DNA of 64,000 nucleotides from Leptospira limi (GCF_026151395.1 NZ_JAMQPV010000001.1:1-64000); one strand, 5' to 3'. Numbered from the stretch's first letter, positions 8,422 through 17,769 are shown. The notes: generated by a model from the letters alone, not told the origin. Translations and numbers: made by a program.

Positions 8422-10605
8422 ATGGATTCTCAATGGAAACGATTCTGGGAAACCGGCCTCTTCCCCTCTCTCGAATTTAGCCTTAGCCTCTCGATAGGTT
8501 ATGTTTTGTCTCTGTTCTTTTATGTTGCTGGGTCAGAATTATCTTTAATTGATAGGACAGACACTGCTTATCCCATCTTACAAGCGCTCATTGCTATTTT
8601 TTTTGCAGCTGGTTTTATCTATAGGAAATACAAACAAAACTTTCCATTTGCTTTCAGTTTGGCACTACTCACACTTGCAATCGGTCAAGTGATTTGGCTT
8701 TTATTGGGGAACACTTCCGAATTCTTAATCGACTATATCTTTTCATTCGAATTAGTTTTGATAGGTGGAATCTTATCTGCTTTTTCAGTCGGTATATATG
8801 GCGGATCCTTACGTGACTTCAGGTTTTTGAGTTTTTCTTTAGGAGTAACAGTATTTACCTTTTACTCCCTTTTTGAACCTAACCAAAACTATTCGATAAA
8901 AATACTGTTAGCCATCTTGTATATACTTTTGTCGTTTTATTTTTTTAGTACTTTATTCCAACAAAATCCAATCTCTAGTAAGTTCTATAAAATTAGATCA
9001 AAAATTGGGAAACACCCTTTATTTTCGCCTTTTTATCGATCAAGTTTATCCTTACTCATCGCCTATTGTATTCTCCATTTATATTTCCAACCTGGACCCA
9101 AAATACCATTAATACTTTCTATATCATTCTCCGTGACCTTCGGAAGAGTATTATCACTATTAGGTGGCTTAAAAAAAGAGACAAAAGCAGTATTCTTAAT
9201 AGGTAGAGTTGCATTATTGTTTGCTTTTTTCTTCTTTATTTACCAAACTTATTGGAGTTCATTTTACATTGCCCTTTGTATCATTGGAGGTACAATTGTT
9301 GGCTTTTTTAAACCTAATAAAACACCTTACAAAGAATATATGATGATTGGTATGGAAACAGGAATATACTTGGGACTTTCTTTCCTTTTATATTTTTGGA
9401 ATTTACCAATGGGCATTCGCACATTTACTGCACTTTTATTTGTTCCCGTTTTGGTTTATCCTTACTTATTGCAAAAACACATTGTTAGATTGCCTCGCCT
9501 TTTAATGTTAGCTGGCGCAATTCTGATTGTGATCTTCTTTTTTTCTCCACCTACGATCCGAACAAATTCTCCATTTTCAAAAAAAGAGAACTTTGATCCG
9601 ATCCCATTTGCCATCACAAATCTAAATTTTAATGAAGAAGAATATATTTTTTACAAATCTGTTTTACCTTTTCCTTCTAATCCTTTTTTGCCAAAAAGAT
9701 CAGAAATCAAAGATAAAATCGTTGTATTAGGTTTGAGTTCCAACCAATCACAAATTATATCTTATATCGAAAGACTAAGTGAAGAAAATCATCCATTTTT
9801 AATCATTACGACTAGAAACAAAACCAATCAATTTCATCATATCAATGCACTGTCATTACTAAGTAGAAAATCATACTGGAATTTTGACATATACTATCCG
9901 AATTATATGATTCAAAAAATTACATTTGCACCAACACTTCCTAATGATTGGAAATTAAAGTATTTTCATGAAAAACTTGATAATGCTTCTTTCCAAGAAG
10001 TAGTGAACCATTTGGATTCTGTTTTAAAATATTCTTCAGGTGATTTAAGAAAAGACGCATTGGAAATCAAACATTTATATTATGAATCATTTGCTGCATA
10101 TGCAAAATTTTATCATAATATTGGCCAAAATAAATTAAGTTTAGATGCGATTGCATATGCCAGGAAATTTGAATCACCGAAACCAGATTTGCTTAGAATA
10201 GCATTTAATAGTTTAAAATTCACTACACCTGAAGCAGAATACATTCCAATTCTCGAAGATTTGAGTATTGATTCAGAGTTCCAAGAGTTTGCTTGGAATT
10301 CTCTCATTCCTATGTTTGAATCTTTAGGAGATTGGAATAATGCTTTAAAAACAATGGGATTTTTAGAAAAGTATTACAGAATAAATAATCAAATTGAACA
10401 AGCAAATGAACTTGAACTAGCTAGAGTTAGGTTATACATCAACCAAGAGAACTGGAAAGAAGTAGAACCTATTATTTCTGCACGTTTAAGAGAAAATCCC
10501 AATTCTGTGATTTGGGAACGATTGAAAAATGAAGTAATCGAAAAAAAAGACTCATTTAGACGTATCAGTATACGACCAGATGCAAAAGAGGCAAGAATCC
10601 AATGA
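8422..10605 (+). CDS. Large membrane protein of unknown function
   Basis: This 727-residue protein has an N-terminal half (to about residue 375) with roughly ten to twelve hydrophobic segments. The C-terminal half is soluble. Residues of about 530-720 are rich in helix-forming repeats (AYAKFYHNIGQNKLSLDAIA, SLGDWNNALKTMG) that resemble tetratricopeptide repeats. The first half of the soluble part contains a Rossmann-like strand and loop (KIVVLGLSSNQSQI). The stop overlaps the ATG of the MotA-like gene by four bases (ATGA), so the two are probably co-translated. I do not recognise the family. Confidence 0.65.
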   Translation: MDSQWKRFWETGLFPSLEFSLSLSIGYVLSLFFYVAGSELSLIDRTDTAYPILQALIAIFFAAGFIYRKYKQNFPFAFSLALLTLAIGQVIWLLLGNTSEFLIDYIFSFELVLIGGILSAFSVGIYGGSLRDFRFLSFSLGVTVFTFYSLFEPNQNYSIKILLAILYILLSFYFFSTLFQQNPISSKFYKIRSKIGKHPLFSPFYRSSLSLLIAYCILHLYFQPGPKIPLILSISFSVTFGRVLSLLGGLKKETKAVFLIGRVALLFAFFFFIYQTYWSSFYIALCIIGGTIVGFFKPNKTPYKEYMMIGMETGIYLGLSFLLYFWNLPMGIRTFTALLFVPVLVYPYLLQKHIVRLPRLLMLAGAILIVIFFFSPPTIRTNSPFSKKENFDPIPFAITNLNFNEEEYIFYKSVLPFPSNPFLPKRSEIKDKIVVLGLSSNQSQIISYIERLSEENHPFLIITTRNKTNQFHHINALSLLSRKSYWNFDIYYPNYMIQKITFAPTLPNDWKLKYFHEKLDNASFQEVVNHLDSVLKYSSGDLRKDALEIKHLYYESFAAYAKFYHNIGQNKLSLDAIAYARKFESPKPDLLRIAFNSLKFTTPEAEYIPILEDLSIDSEFQEFAWNSLIPMFESLGDWNNALKTMGFLEKYYRINNQIEQANELELARVRLYINQENWKEVEPIISARLRENPNSVIWERLKNEVIEKKDSFRRISIRPDAKEARIQ

Positions 10606-11345
10606 TCCATTCTACATTACTCGGTATCCTAGCAGCAATTTTATCCGTTTTTGTTGCGATCTTAATTGAAGGTGCATCATTACGATCATTTTTCCATATC
10701 CCTGCCATGTTTCTTATCGTTGGTGGAACGTTAGGTGCTACCTTTGCATCTTTTTCGATTTCACAAATTTCAAAAGCCATTCGAGATACTCGATTTGCAT
10801 TGCAAAAACGAAAAGAAACAGATTTAAAACTTTTATTCTTTCGATTTTGGGAAAAAGCAAGGAAAGATGGATTACTTTCTCTCGAAGAAGAATCCAAAAA
10901 ATTGGATAACCCATTTTTACAAAAAGGAATTCAATTAATAGTAGATGGCTCTGATCCAAGAACGATTGAAGAAATCCTTTGGGAAGCACATGAAGAAAAA
11001 GAGAAAGAAGATTTAAAGTCTGCAAGAGTATATGAAACAGCCGCTGGTTTTTCTCCTACGATTGGAATCATTGGAACTGTACTTGGACTCGTAACGGTTT
11101 TAGAAAATTTGGATGGTGGAACGAAGGTACTCGGCCAAGGGATTGCAACTGCATTTATTGCAACATTTTATGGTATTTCCTTTGCGAATTTAATTTTGTT
11201 ACCTATTTCCAACCAATTAAAAGTAGTTGCAAAACGAGAAAGTAACGAACGTCAGGCGATTATGAGAGGAATTTTATCCTTACAATCTGGTGAAAATCGC
11301 AGAATTTTAGCAGAACGAATCGATCCTTTTGTCAACCAATCATGA
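10602..11345 (+). CDS. MotA-family proton/sodium channel subunit
   Basis: This 247-residue protein is the size of MotA/PomA stator proteins. It has two N-terminal helices, a cytoplasmic loop with KARKDGLLSLEEE (equivalent to the Arg/Glu region that contacts FliG), and two C-terminal helices. AAGFSPTIGIIGTVLGLV holds the conserved proline of helix 3 and SFANLILLPISNQLK that of helix 4. MotA works only as a complex with MotB-type subunits, yet no motB follows; the next gene is on the other strand. The ATGA overlap with the preceding large membrane gene suggests a functional link with that protein. It may serve as a second stator or a non-flagellar motor. Confidence 0.85.
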   Translation: MIHSTLLGILAAILSVFVAILIEGASLRSFFHIPAMFLIVGGTLGATFASFSISQISKAIRDTRFALQKRKETDLKLLFFRFWEKARKDGLLSLEEESKKLDNPFLQKGIQLIVDGSDPRTIEEILWEAHEEKEKEDLKSARVYETAAGFSPTIGIIGTVLGLVTVLENLDGGTKVLGQGIATAFIATFYGISFANLILLPISNQLKVVAKRESNERQAIMRGILSLQSGENRRILAERIDPFVNQS

Positions 11346-11352
11346 GATAAGT

Positions 11353-12339
11353 TTATTTCGAGATTGGTAAGATACAAAATAATTGGTGGATCTTTTGGTC
11401 CCGAAAGTCTGATGGTATCGATTCCAATGTACGATTCATACAGAGATACCCTCTTTCCTTCCATTCTTCTTCTTCAACTTCCATTTTAAACTTACGAAAA
11501 TTAGTTGAGAACCAGATTTCACCTTGATCGGTTAGAAATTTTGTTAACAATAATAAAAGTATATTTCTATGTTTCGTCTGCACATCCCATTCTTCGTACA
11601 TTTTTTTACTATTTGAGAAAGTTGGTGGATCGAGAAAAATTAAATCATATCTTTCTCGGTTAGGGTTTTTTGCTTCACCTTCTAACCATTGCAATATGTC
11701 GGCATTGATAATCTGATGATTTTGGCCAGTAAAGCCATTTCGTTGTAAATTTTGATTCGCCCATTCACAATATGTTTTTGAAAGATCGATACTTTTTGTC
11801 TTAATTGCACCACCTGACGCGGCGTATACGGAAAAAGCACCAGTATATGAAAATAAATTAAGAACAGATTTATTTTGTGATTTTTCTTTTAACCATTTAC
11901 GTGTAATTCGATGGTCAAGAAATAACCCTGTATCTAAATAATCAGAAAGATTGATGCGGAATTCTAAGTTATCTTCCCTTACCCAATGATCGTTCCGTTC
12001 AATTGCTATTTTTTCGTATTGATCTGTGCCTTTTTGTTTCCTTCGACTTTTTAAAAAAAGAGTATCATCTGATATTTGAAATACATTTTTCACAATTCCG
12101 GCAATTTGTGCAAATCGTTCTTCGTGATCTGCTTCTGCTTGGAATCGTAACGAACTTTTATCATACAACACAAATCCATTTGGATATCGATCCAAAATAC
12201 ACGCAACTTGGGGTATGTCTTCGGAATAGATCCGATAACATTCTATATTTTCGCGTTTCGCCCATTTTTCGCGCTCTTTTTTTAATTTGCGCAAGCGATT
12301 TTCAAACATTATGAGGGCACCTAATCCTCGTTCCGTCAT
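11353..12339 (-). CDS. rRNA large-subunit methyltransferase, RlmK/RlmI-like
   Basis: This 328-residue SAM-dependent methyltransferase resembles the C-terminal (RlmK) half of E. coli RlmL, which makes m7G2069 in 23S rRNA. The start FENRLRKLKKEREKWAKREN matches the beginning of that half closely. Motif I is LNLFSYTGAFSVYAA, and the catalytic-site motif is DLIFLDPPTFSNSK. The RlmL N-terminal THUMP/RlmL half is missing, so it is either a stand-alone RlmK or a related cytosine or guanine methylase. The start at 12339 is backed by AAGGA seven bases upstream. Confidence 0.8.
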   Translation of the reverse strand: MTERGLGALIMFENRLRKLKKEREKWAKRENIECYRIYSEDIPQVACILDRYPNGFVLYDKSSLRFQAEADHEERFAQIAGIVKNVFQISDDTLFLKSRRKQKGTDQYEKIAIERNDHWVREDNLEFRINLSDYLDTGLFLDHRITRKWLKEKSQNKSVLNLFSYTGAFSVYAASGGAIKTKSIDLSKTYCEWANQNLQRNGFTGQNHQIINADILQWLEGEAKNPNRERYDLIFLDPPTFSNSKKMYEEWDVQTKHRNILLLLLTKFLTDQGEIWFSTNFRKFKMEVEEEEWKERGYLCMNRTLESIPSDFRDQKIHQLFCILPISK

Positions 12340-12369
12340 AGTTAGTTCCTTATTTGGTGGGCTTTTTGG

Positions 12370-12431
12370 GTAGACTTCCCCGCCCTACTAGAGACTGGGT
12401 GGGGTTATCCACCCGCCACCCAATACGCTCC
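12370..12431 (-). repeat. GC-rich intergenic repeat, copy A
   Basis: Read on the minus strand, this element shares a 16-base identical block (complement of 12408-12423) with a second copy at 46878-46893. It also shares a GC-rich nonamer CCCCACCCA and a decamer AGGGCGGGGA in the same order. The GGGTGG and CCACCC parts can pair into a hairpin. It is far richer in G and C than the coding DNA around it. It lies between the RlmK-like gene and the RNase H gene. Confidence 0.7.
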
Positions 12432-12546
12432 ATATAACATACCTACCGAAAAAGTCCTCTTTAATTCAATTTCTAAGATTTTTTTTTCAAAGAGGTTCAT
12501 GTTTTTGATTGGTGATAGTTTCGTAATCAAAAATCATGTCGGCTAT

Positions 12547-12960
12547 ATGTCCTCAAAAGATACAACTTTTGTTTATTGTGATGGAAGTTCCCGTGGAAAT
12601 CCTGGTCCAGCTGCGATAGGAGTTTCCTTTCAAGATAATGATGGAAATGAATTTTTGTCCCTATCTGAAAAAATTGGAAATGCTACTAACAATATCGCAG
12701 AATGGAATGCCTTATTTCGAGGTATGGAAGAAGCAATCAAACAAAATATCAAAAAAATAAAGTTTAGATTGGATTCAGAACTTGTCGTAAAACAGATGAA
12801 AGGTGAATACAAAGTCAAAAACAAAGATCTTTTAATATTCAAAAATAAATGCGAAGAGCTCAGAAATTCATTTGATAGTTTTGAAATTCAATATATACCG
12901 CGCGAACAAAATGCACGTGCTGACCAACTTGCAAATCTTGCGCAAGACAACAAAGGATGA
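12547..12960 (+). CDS. rnhA: Ribonuclease HI-like protein
   Basis: RNase H cuts the RNA strand of RNA-DNA hybrids. The protein (137 residues from this start) shows the family pattern: YCDGSSRGNPGP with the first catalytic Asp, a Glu in NNIAEWNAL, an Asp in RLDSELVVKQM, and a final Asp in QNARADQLANLA. Its arrangement fits the compact archaeal/Gram-positive-like RNase HI subgroup rather than the E. coli form with a basic protrusion. The ATG at 12547 gives the usual short N-terminus; upstream ATG 12499 or TTG 12505 (nine bases after AGAGG) are possible. It overlaps the next lipoprotein gene by four bases. Confidence 0.85.
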   Translation: MSSKDTTFVYCDGSSRGNPGPAAIGVSFQDNDGNEFLSLSEKIGNATNNIAEWNALFRGMEEAIKQNIKKIKFRLDSELVVKQMKGEYKVKNKDLLIFKNKCEELRNSFDSFEIQYIPREQNARADQLANLAQDNKG

Positions 12961-13319
12961 AAACTTTCATTCAACAATTTGTCCTACTACTACTTTCCTT
13001 TTGGATGGCATTAGGATGTAAACCTTCCTATACAAAACAATTGGATAAAATCTTAGAAGAGGGAACTATCTATCAGTCTGCGATATTTTGTGAACAAAAT
13101 AAAGTCCATCTAAAGGAAAGAGAGTTAGAATGTATCGAGGTTACAAAAAAGGCGAAAGAGGAAATTGATTCCATCATCAATCGTCGATTAGACTTAGGAA
13201 TTGCACCGGTTATCATTGAGAAATCCAAAGGGAAAGAAATCGAGGAATTTTTAAAAGTACATACACAAATGGGGATCCGTTATTGGGAAATCTGGAAGTC
13301 GAGTGTGATTTTAGAATAG
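12957..13319 (+). CDS. Small putative lipoprotein
   Basis: The 120-residue protein has a signal peptide ending in a lipobox, MALGC, with the lipidated Cys at about residue 21. The remainder is mostly helical and charged, with two further Cys residues (about 44 and 59) that could form a disulfide. Its ATG overlaps the stop of the RNase H gene (ATGA), so the two are probably translated together. The family is not recognised. Confidence 0.6.
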   Translation: MKTFIQQFVLLLLSFWMALGCKPSYTKQLDKILEEGTIYQSAIFCEQNKVHLKERELECIEVTKKAKEEIDSIINRRLDLGIAPVIIEKSKGKEIEEFLKVHTQMGIRYWEIWKSSVILE

Positions 13320-13352
13320 ACAATCTCTGCCATATTGCGATAACCATTTTAT

Positions 13353-13775
13353 ATGGCTGGCGATCCTTCTCAAATTCTCAAAAAAATTGGACTCAAGGTT
13401 ACGAAAAATAGAGAACAAGTTTTATCGATTTTACAAGGATCCCAAAGACCACTCAACCACCAAGAAATCATGGAAAAACTTCCGAAAGAAGAATCTTGGG
13501 ATCGAGTTACGATCTATCGTGCACTTTCTGATTTAGAAGAAAAAAATCTACTAAACTCCCTACATTCAGCTGATCGTGTAACTTACTTTGAATTGAAATC
13601 GGATGGGAATCATGTTGTATCTCTTGCACATGGCCATTTGATCTGTAATGTTTGCGGAAAAATTGAGTGTATCGACGATCCCTGGAATGGCATGCCTTCC
13701 TCAAAACAACTAAAAGGTTTTACGACAGAATCAGTTGAAATTGTTTTTCGAGGCAAATGTCGAAATTGCCAGTAA
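13353..13775 (+). CDS. Fur-family metalloregulator
   Basis: This 140-residue transcription factor has the Fur fold. The N-terminal winged helix contains GLKVTKNREQVLSIL and the recognition helix WDRVTIYRALSDLEEK. The C-terminal part has HGHLICNVCGKIEC and the terminal CRNC, the two CxxC pairs of the structural zinc site. Fur, Zur and PerR cannot be separated by eye. The protein ends right after the second CxxC. No clear Shine-Dalgarno precedes the ATG. It overlaps the CCA enzyme gene by 19 bases, which may reflect coupling rather than shared function. Confidence 0.85.
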   Translation: MAGDPSQILKKIGLKVTKNREQVLSILQGSQRPLNHQEIMEKLPKEESWDRVTIYRALSDLEEKNLLNSLHSADRVTYFELKSDGNHVVSLAHGHLICNVCGKIECIDDPWNGMPSSKQLKGFTTESVEIVFRGKCRNCQ

Positions 13776-15052
13776 ACCTTTCTTCTTACATTCCTACCTT
13801 TCATAAAAATCATTTAGAGCTCATCGACTCTACCTTAAAAAATTCAGGATTTGAATGTTATTTGGTAGGAGGTTCTGTTCGTGATTTGGTAATGAAAAAA
13901 ATTCCAAAAGAATATGACCTCACTACAAATGCAGAACCAAAACAAGTTAAAAAGTTATTCAGAACTGTTATAGATACGGGCATCGAACACGGTACAGTAA
14001 CAATTGTGATTGATAAGGTAAACTATGAAGTAACAACGTATAGAATCGATAAAGATTATACTGATGGTAGAAGGCCTGGTCATGTTGAATTTGGGACAAC
14101 ATTACATGAAGATTTAAAAAGAAGAGATTTTACAATGAATGCCTTAGCATTCGATCTTCAATCTGAAGAGTTAATAGATGATCATTCAGGCTTAGTTGAT
14201 ATAGAAAATCAAACAATACGAACTATAGGTAATCCTATCCAAAGATTTTCAGAAGATGGATTAAGACCAATTAGAGCCCTTCGTTTTGCAAGCACTCTTA
14301 ACTTTACAATTGAAGAAGAAACTAAAAAAGCAATCCATCTAACAAAACACATTACTCAAAAAATTTCATTGGAACGATTCCAAGACGAAATATTAAAATC
14401 ATTTGTAGGTGAAAATCCTGCTAAAATGATTCAATTGTTAGCAGAAGAAAATATTTTCCAGATTTTTCTTCCAACTATACCAAAAGACCTAAAACCTAAC
14501 GATACGATCCTTAATATGCTCAACCAAATTCCAAATGATTTGATTGGGTTCCAACTTGCCTTTGCTTTTTATTCGATTTTACCCAGCTTAACACTCAAAG
14601 AATTGGAAACACATTTACGTACTCTCAAGTTTTCAGGACAAAACATAAAAGATACAATTTTGTTTTTTGATTTGTTGTTAAAATGGAATCAAATTGAGAA
14701 TACAAGTTCTCTCTCTTCATATTCGATTAAAAAAGAATATTTAGCGCTCGTTAAACGACATTTTTTAAATCGATATGAATTGAATCGTAACTTTTTTGAA
14801 AAATTAAAACCTCTTTTTGGTGATCATATCGAAACGATGATCACGATTTGGAATGAAAATCCGCCCTTATTACTTTCCGATTTGGCTATGAACGGCAACC
14901 ATTTGAGTGAAAATTTCCCAAACTTACCAAAAACTAAATTTGGAGAGGTGTTGAACCAACTTTTGGACATTGTTTTGCAAACGCCTAAAGAAAATGAATA
15001 TCTAAGACTTATCAATCATACTGCTGATTTTATAAACAAATTGTCCAAATAA
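13757..15052 (+). CDS. CCA-adding enzyme / poly(A) polymerase family protein
   Basis: This class II nucleotidyltransferase has 431 residues. It shows YLVGGSVRDLVM, the metal-binding E-x-D pair in KEYDLTTNA, the RRDFTMNALA motif and EDGLRPIRALRFAS, which form the catalytic and neck parts. The C-terminal half is helical. Members either add CCA to tRNA 3' ends or polyadenylate RNA, and the two cannot be told apart here. If this is the only family member in the genome, CCA addition would be its essential role. The ATG lies inside the Fur gene with GAGG three bases upstream. Confidence 0.9.
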   Translation: MSKLPVNLSSYIPTFHKNHLELIDSTLKNSGFECYLVGGSVRDLVMKKIPKEYDLTTNAEPKQVKKLFRTVIDTGIEHGTVTIVIDKVNYEVTTYRIDKDYTDGRRPGHVEFGTTLHEDLKRRDFTMNALAFDLQSEELIDDHSGLVDIENQTIRTIGNPIQRFSEDGLRPIRALRFASTLNFTIEEETKKAIHLTKHITQKISLERFQDEILKSFVGENPAKMIQLLAEENIFQIFLPTIPKDLKPNDTILNMLNQIPNDLIGFQLAFAFYSILPSLTLKELETHLRTLKFSGQNIKDTILFFDLLLKWNQIENTSSLSSYSIKKEYLALVKRHFLNRYELNRNFFEKLKPLFGDHIETMITIWNENPPLLLSDLAMNGNHLSENFPNLPKTKFGEVLNQLLDIVLQTPKENEYLRLINHTADFINKLSK

Positions 15053-15059
15053 TTCCAAC

Positions 15060-15096
15060 AGAACAAGAATACCTCCGGACGTTTTGTTCTCTTTTT
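15060..15096 (+). terminator. Putative intrinsic terminator after the CCA/PAP gene
   Basis: AGAACAA pairs with TTGTTCT (15060-15066 and 15084-15090) around a 17-base loop and is followed by CTTTTT. The loop is long, so strength is uncertain. Confidence 0.5.
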
Positions 15097-15231
15097 AATC
15101 AAAATTTGCCTTTTTTTCCTGATTTTCTCCCCTAAAATCAAAACCCCCCATTTTTTATTCCAATTCTAACCCAACCAATTGCCAACCTGGTACACAACTT
15201 GCACATCAAGTTCACATAGGAGAAATGGCAA

Positions 15232-16749
15232 ATGAGAAATAAATACACTCTATTAGCGACGATCGTTGCTACCTTATTTTCCCAGGCTTCCCTTTTTGCT
15301 CAGACAAAAAAGGATAAAGATAAGCCTTGGTATGAGTTGGTAAATTTTTCTGGGTATGTGGATGTATACTATAACTATACTTCAAATAACCGGCAAGGGG
15401 CAACCCAAGATACTGCAGGAACATTTCACACTTACAACAAACAATTTGCTGTAAACGCTGTGAAACTGTCTATGGAAAAGTTAGCGGATAAGGAAAGCCC
15501 ATGGGGATTTCGATTGGATATGCAAAATGGACAGAACAACATGTACCAAGAGCGTCCATACCAAACAACTAACTCTCTCCATAACATGCAATTGTTACAA
15601 CAAGCTTATGTTTCAGCTTACTTCCCAGTCTTAAAAGGATTAACCGTTGATGCTGGTAAGATGGCGACTCACATCGGACTAGAGTTACTAGATTCGAAAG
15701 ACAACATCGCTTACACCATTGGTTACGTGTTCTTTAACACAATCCCCTTTATCCATACTGGTGCGAGAGCAAACCTTCAAGTTAACGATCGTTTGTCAAC
15801 CGGTTTTTACCTCTACAACAGTGCACAGGGAACTGGTTACACTGGAAATGGACAACAATTCGGTTACGTAGGAGTAACTCCTTACGGTGATGCGGCTGGT
15901 GGTTCAAGTCTAACAAGCACTCAACAACATGCTTATGCTGATGGTCCAAACCCAACTAGAGCGATTGGAACACAAGTTAAATATGATGTTGTTCCTGATA
16001 AATTCCAAGTTGTTTGGAACACATTGCAAGCTAACGACAACATCAAAGGAAGACAAGATAACAATCTTTATTACTTAGAACAAGTTACAGGAACTTCTTT
16101 TCCAAAACAATCTGCTTTCAAAACAGACCATTGGATGATCCAAAACTTGATTTTGATCTACAAGCCAACTGATAGATTGACAACAATCTTTGACTATACT
16201 TACGGTGAAAGAACTGGTCAAACTAACACAGCAGCTTTTGGATATGAGCCAGGCGGAATCACGAAAAAGAAGTTAGACGACAACTTGAGCGCTGGTCTTG
16301 TTCCAGATTTACCTGCGAACCTGACTGCACTTGGTATTAACCAAGACACAAATCTTTCTCGTGAAAACAAAATCAAAAGAATTTACCAAACATACCAAGT
16401 GCAAGCGAAGTATCAATTCACTGACTTCTTTGCTTTAGGTTTCCGTTTTGAGTATTTGGATGACAAACGATACGGTGGATCTCTTGTAGTAAACCCTCCA
16501 TTGTTTGCTGTGACTCCTACAAACCGTTACGATCTTAAATTCCAAGATGCTATCGGTGCAAGAGCTACAAGTAACTATGGACAAATCAAAACTCTAACGT
16601 TCACTCCAACTTTTGATCTCACAGAGAACCTTCAAGTAAAAGTGGATTTAAGAAGAGATTGGGGTCCTGGCCAACAATTCGTAGATACATCTGGAAGACC
16701 AGCGTCACACCAAAACGGTATCATCGTTGGTATGGTAGCAAAATTCTAA
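15232..16749 (+). CDS. Outer-membrane beta-barrel protein (porin-like)
   Basis: This 505-residue protein has a signal peptide ending in SLFAQ, then FSGYVDVYYNYTSNN and many amphipathic strands with alternating aromatic residues. The last residue is Phe (GIIVGMVAKF), the usual signal for BAM-dependent barrel insertion. It resembles the OmpL-like putative beta-barrel porin-2 group. AGGAG nine bases before the ATG is strong, and codon use is cleaner than in neighbours, which suggests high expression. The lipoprotein gene follows after 10 bases. The transported solute is unknown. Confidence 0.8.
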   Translation: MRNKYTLLATIVATLFSQASLFAQTKKDKDKPWYELVNFSGYVDVYYNYTSNNRQGATQDTAGTFHTYNKQFAVNAVKLSMEKLADKESPWGFRLDMQNGQNNMYQERPYQTTNSLHNMQLLQQAYVSAYFPVLKGLTVDAGKMATHIGLELLDSKDNIAYTIGYVFFNTIPFIHTGARANLQVNDRLSTGFYLYNSAQGTGYTGNGQQFGYVGVTPYGDAAGGSSLTSTQQHAYADGPNPTRAIGTQVKYDVVPDKFQVVWNTLQANDNIKGRQDNNLYYLEQVTGTSFPKQSAFKTDHWMIQNLILIYKPTDRLTTIFDYTYGERTGQTNTAAFGYEPGGITKKKLDDNLSAGLVPDLPANLTALGINQDTNLSRENKIKRIYQTYQVQAKYQFTDFFALGFRFEYLDDKRYGGSLVVNPPLFAVTPTNRYDLKFQDAIGARATSNYGQIKTLTFTPTFDLTENLQVKVDLRRDWGPGQQFVDTSGRPASHQNGIIVGMVAKF

Positions 16750-16759
16750 GGAGATGAAA

Positions 16760-17227
16760 ATGAATCAGAATAAAAAAACTTTGAAATCAAGTTTAATTGG
16801 AATCTCTTTGGCTCTTCTCTTAGCAACCAGCTTCGTTGGTTGCACAGAGTCAGGTGCTAAAAAGAAAGAAGATCCGAACATCCTACTTTACTTGGCTAAT
16901 AATCCTAATAGCTTAAATCAAGTGCAAAGTATCTGTTTGGGAACTTATACAGCAGCGAACTCTTGTGTAGGAGGAACTGAATTCTTTAACCCTGGAATCG
17001 GATGTTCTCTAGTAAAATTGGAAGGAAAAACGACTGATGACTTGAATGCATTGAAAGAATGTGTCCTTAAAAAAGTCAATGATACAGTACAACCTTGCAA
17101 CTTACCTCAGTTCAAATATGCTCTTGCACAACAAGCCCTTGCTGGTGCTTTTTCTGCATGTAACGCTTCGTATACGACAGCTGCCGGAACAACGGTAGAT
17201 TTGACAGGATACCTAGTTTACAAATAA
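16760..17227 (+). CDS. Cysteine-rich lipoprotein paired with the porin-like gene
   Basis: The 155-residue product has a signal peptide with lipobox SFVGC. It contains about six further Cys residues (SICLGTY, NSCVGG, GCSLV, ECVLK, PCNLP, SACNAS), suggesting a disulfide-stabilised periplasmic or outer-membrane domain. The ATG at 16760 is favoured over that at 16754 because AGGAG then sits seven bases away. It follows the barrel gene by 10 bases and is closed by a good hairpin, so the two form a dedicated transcription unit. The family is unrecognised. Confidence 0.65.
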   Translation: MNQNKKTLKSSLIGISLALLLATSFVGCTESGAKKKEDPNILLYLANNPNSLNQVQSICLGTYTAANSCVGGTEFFNPGIGCSLVKLEGKTTDDLNALKECVLKKVNDTVQPCNLPQFKYALAQQALAGAFSACNASYTTAAGTTVDLTGYLVYK

Positions 17228-17236
17228 CTCACTGAC

Positions 17237-17260
17237 AGTCAGGAGATAACACTCCTGACT
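17237..17260 (+). terminator. Terminator of the porin-lipoprotein unit
   Basis: A perfect nine-pair stem (AGTCAGGAG with CTCCTGACT) around a six-base loop lies 10 bases after the stop codon and is followed by a T-rich stretch with interruptions. Confidence 0.7.
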
Positions 17261-17322
17261 ATTTCCTTCTCTCTTATCATTTCCTTTACTTGACGACCAG
17301 AAGAAAAATGAAGCGATACCCA

Positions 17323-17769
17323 TTACGGTTTTTTATGTTCAACTCTCTCTACAAAGGACCTTCTAAAGATGACCGTGATTTCTTTATCGGGCAAAGACTC
17401 ACCATCAAATTTACAAATAGGTCTTTTATAAATCCAATACTCTCTGTCTCCTCCCCTTTTGATTTCATCAGGTACACCAATGAACTCTTTTACAAAAATT
17501 CCATTTTTACCAGGAAGGGTATCCTTGATTTCCTTACGTAATTTGAGACCAGCCAGTTGTTCTTGTGTCAACTTTGCAAGATCTTCCTCACGTTTTTCTT
17601 CATCTGTTTGGATGTCTTTAACAGAGTTCGACATAAATTCTTTGCACTTTTGTTCATCTTGGAACGTTTTCATACAATTTTCAAAAAGGTTTTCTTGGTT
17701 TTTTACCTGTACAGTTTTTGCACACTGCAAAGAGACAAGTAGGATGGGAATGACTAGGGATTGTTTCAT
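17323..17769 (-). CDS. Small putative lipoprotein
   Basis: This 148-residue protein starts with MKQSLVIPILLVSLQC, a short signal peptide with a spirochaetal lipobox at Cys16. The middle is highly charged and probably helical (residues 45-85). GGAGG four bases before the ATG supports the start. It is a single-gene unit between the porin pair and the chemotaxis receptor. Function unknown. Confidence 0.65.
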   Translation of the reverse strand: MKQSLVIPILLVSLQCAKTVQVKNQENLFENCMKTFQDEQKCKEFMSNSVKDIQTDEEKREEDLAKLTQEQLAGLKLRKEIKDTLPGKNGIFVKEFIGVPDEIKRGGDREYWIYKRPICKFDGESLPDKEITVIFRRSFVERVEHKKP

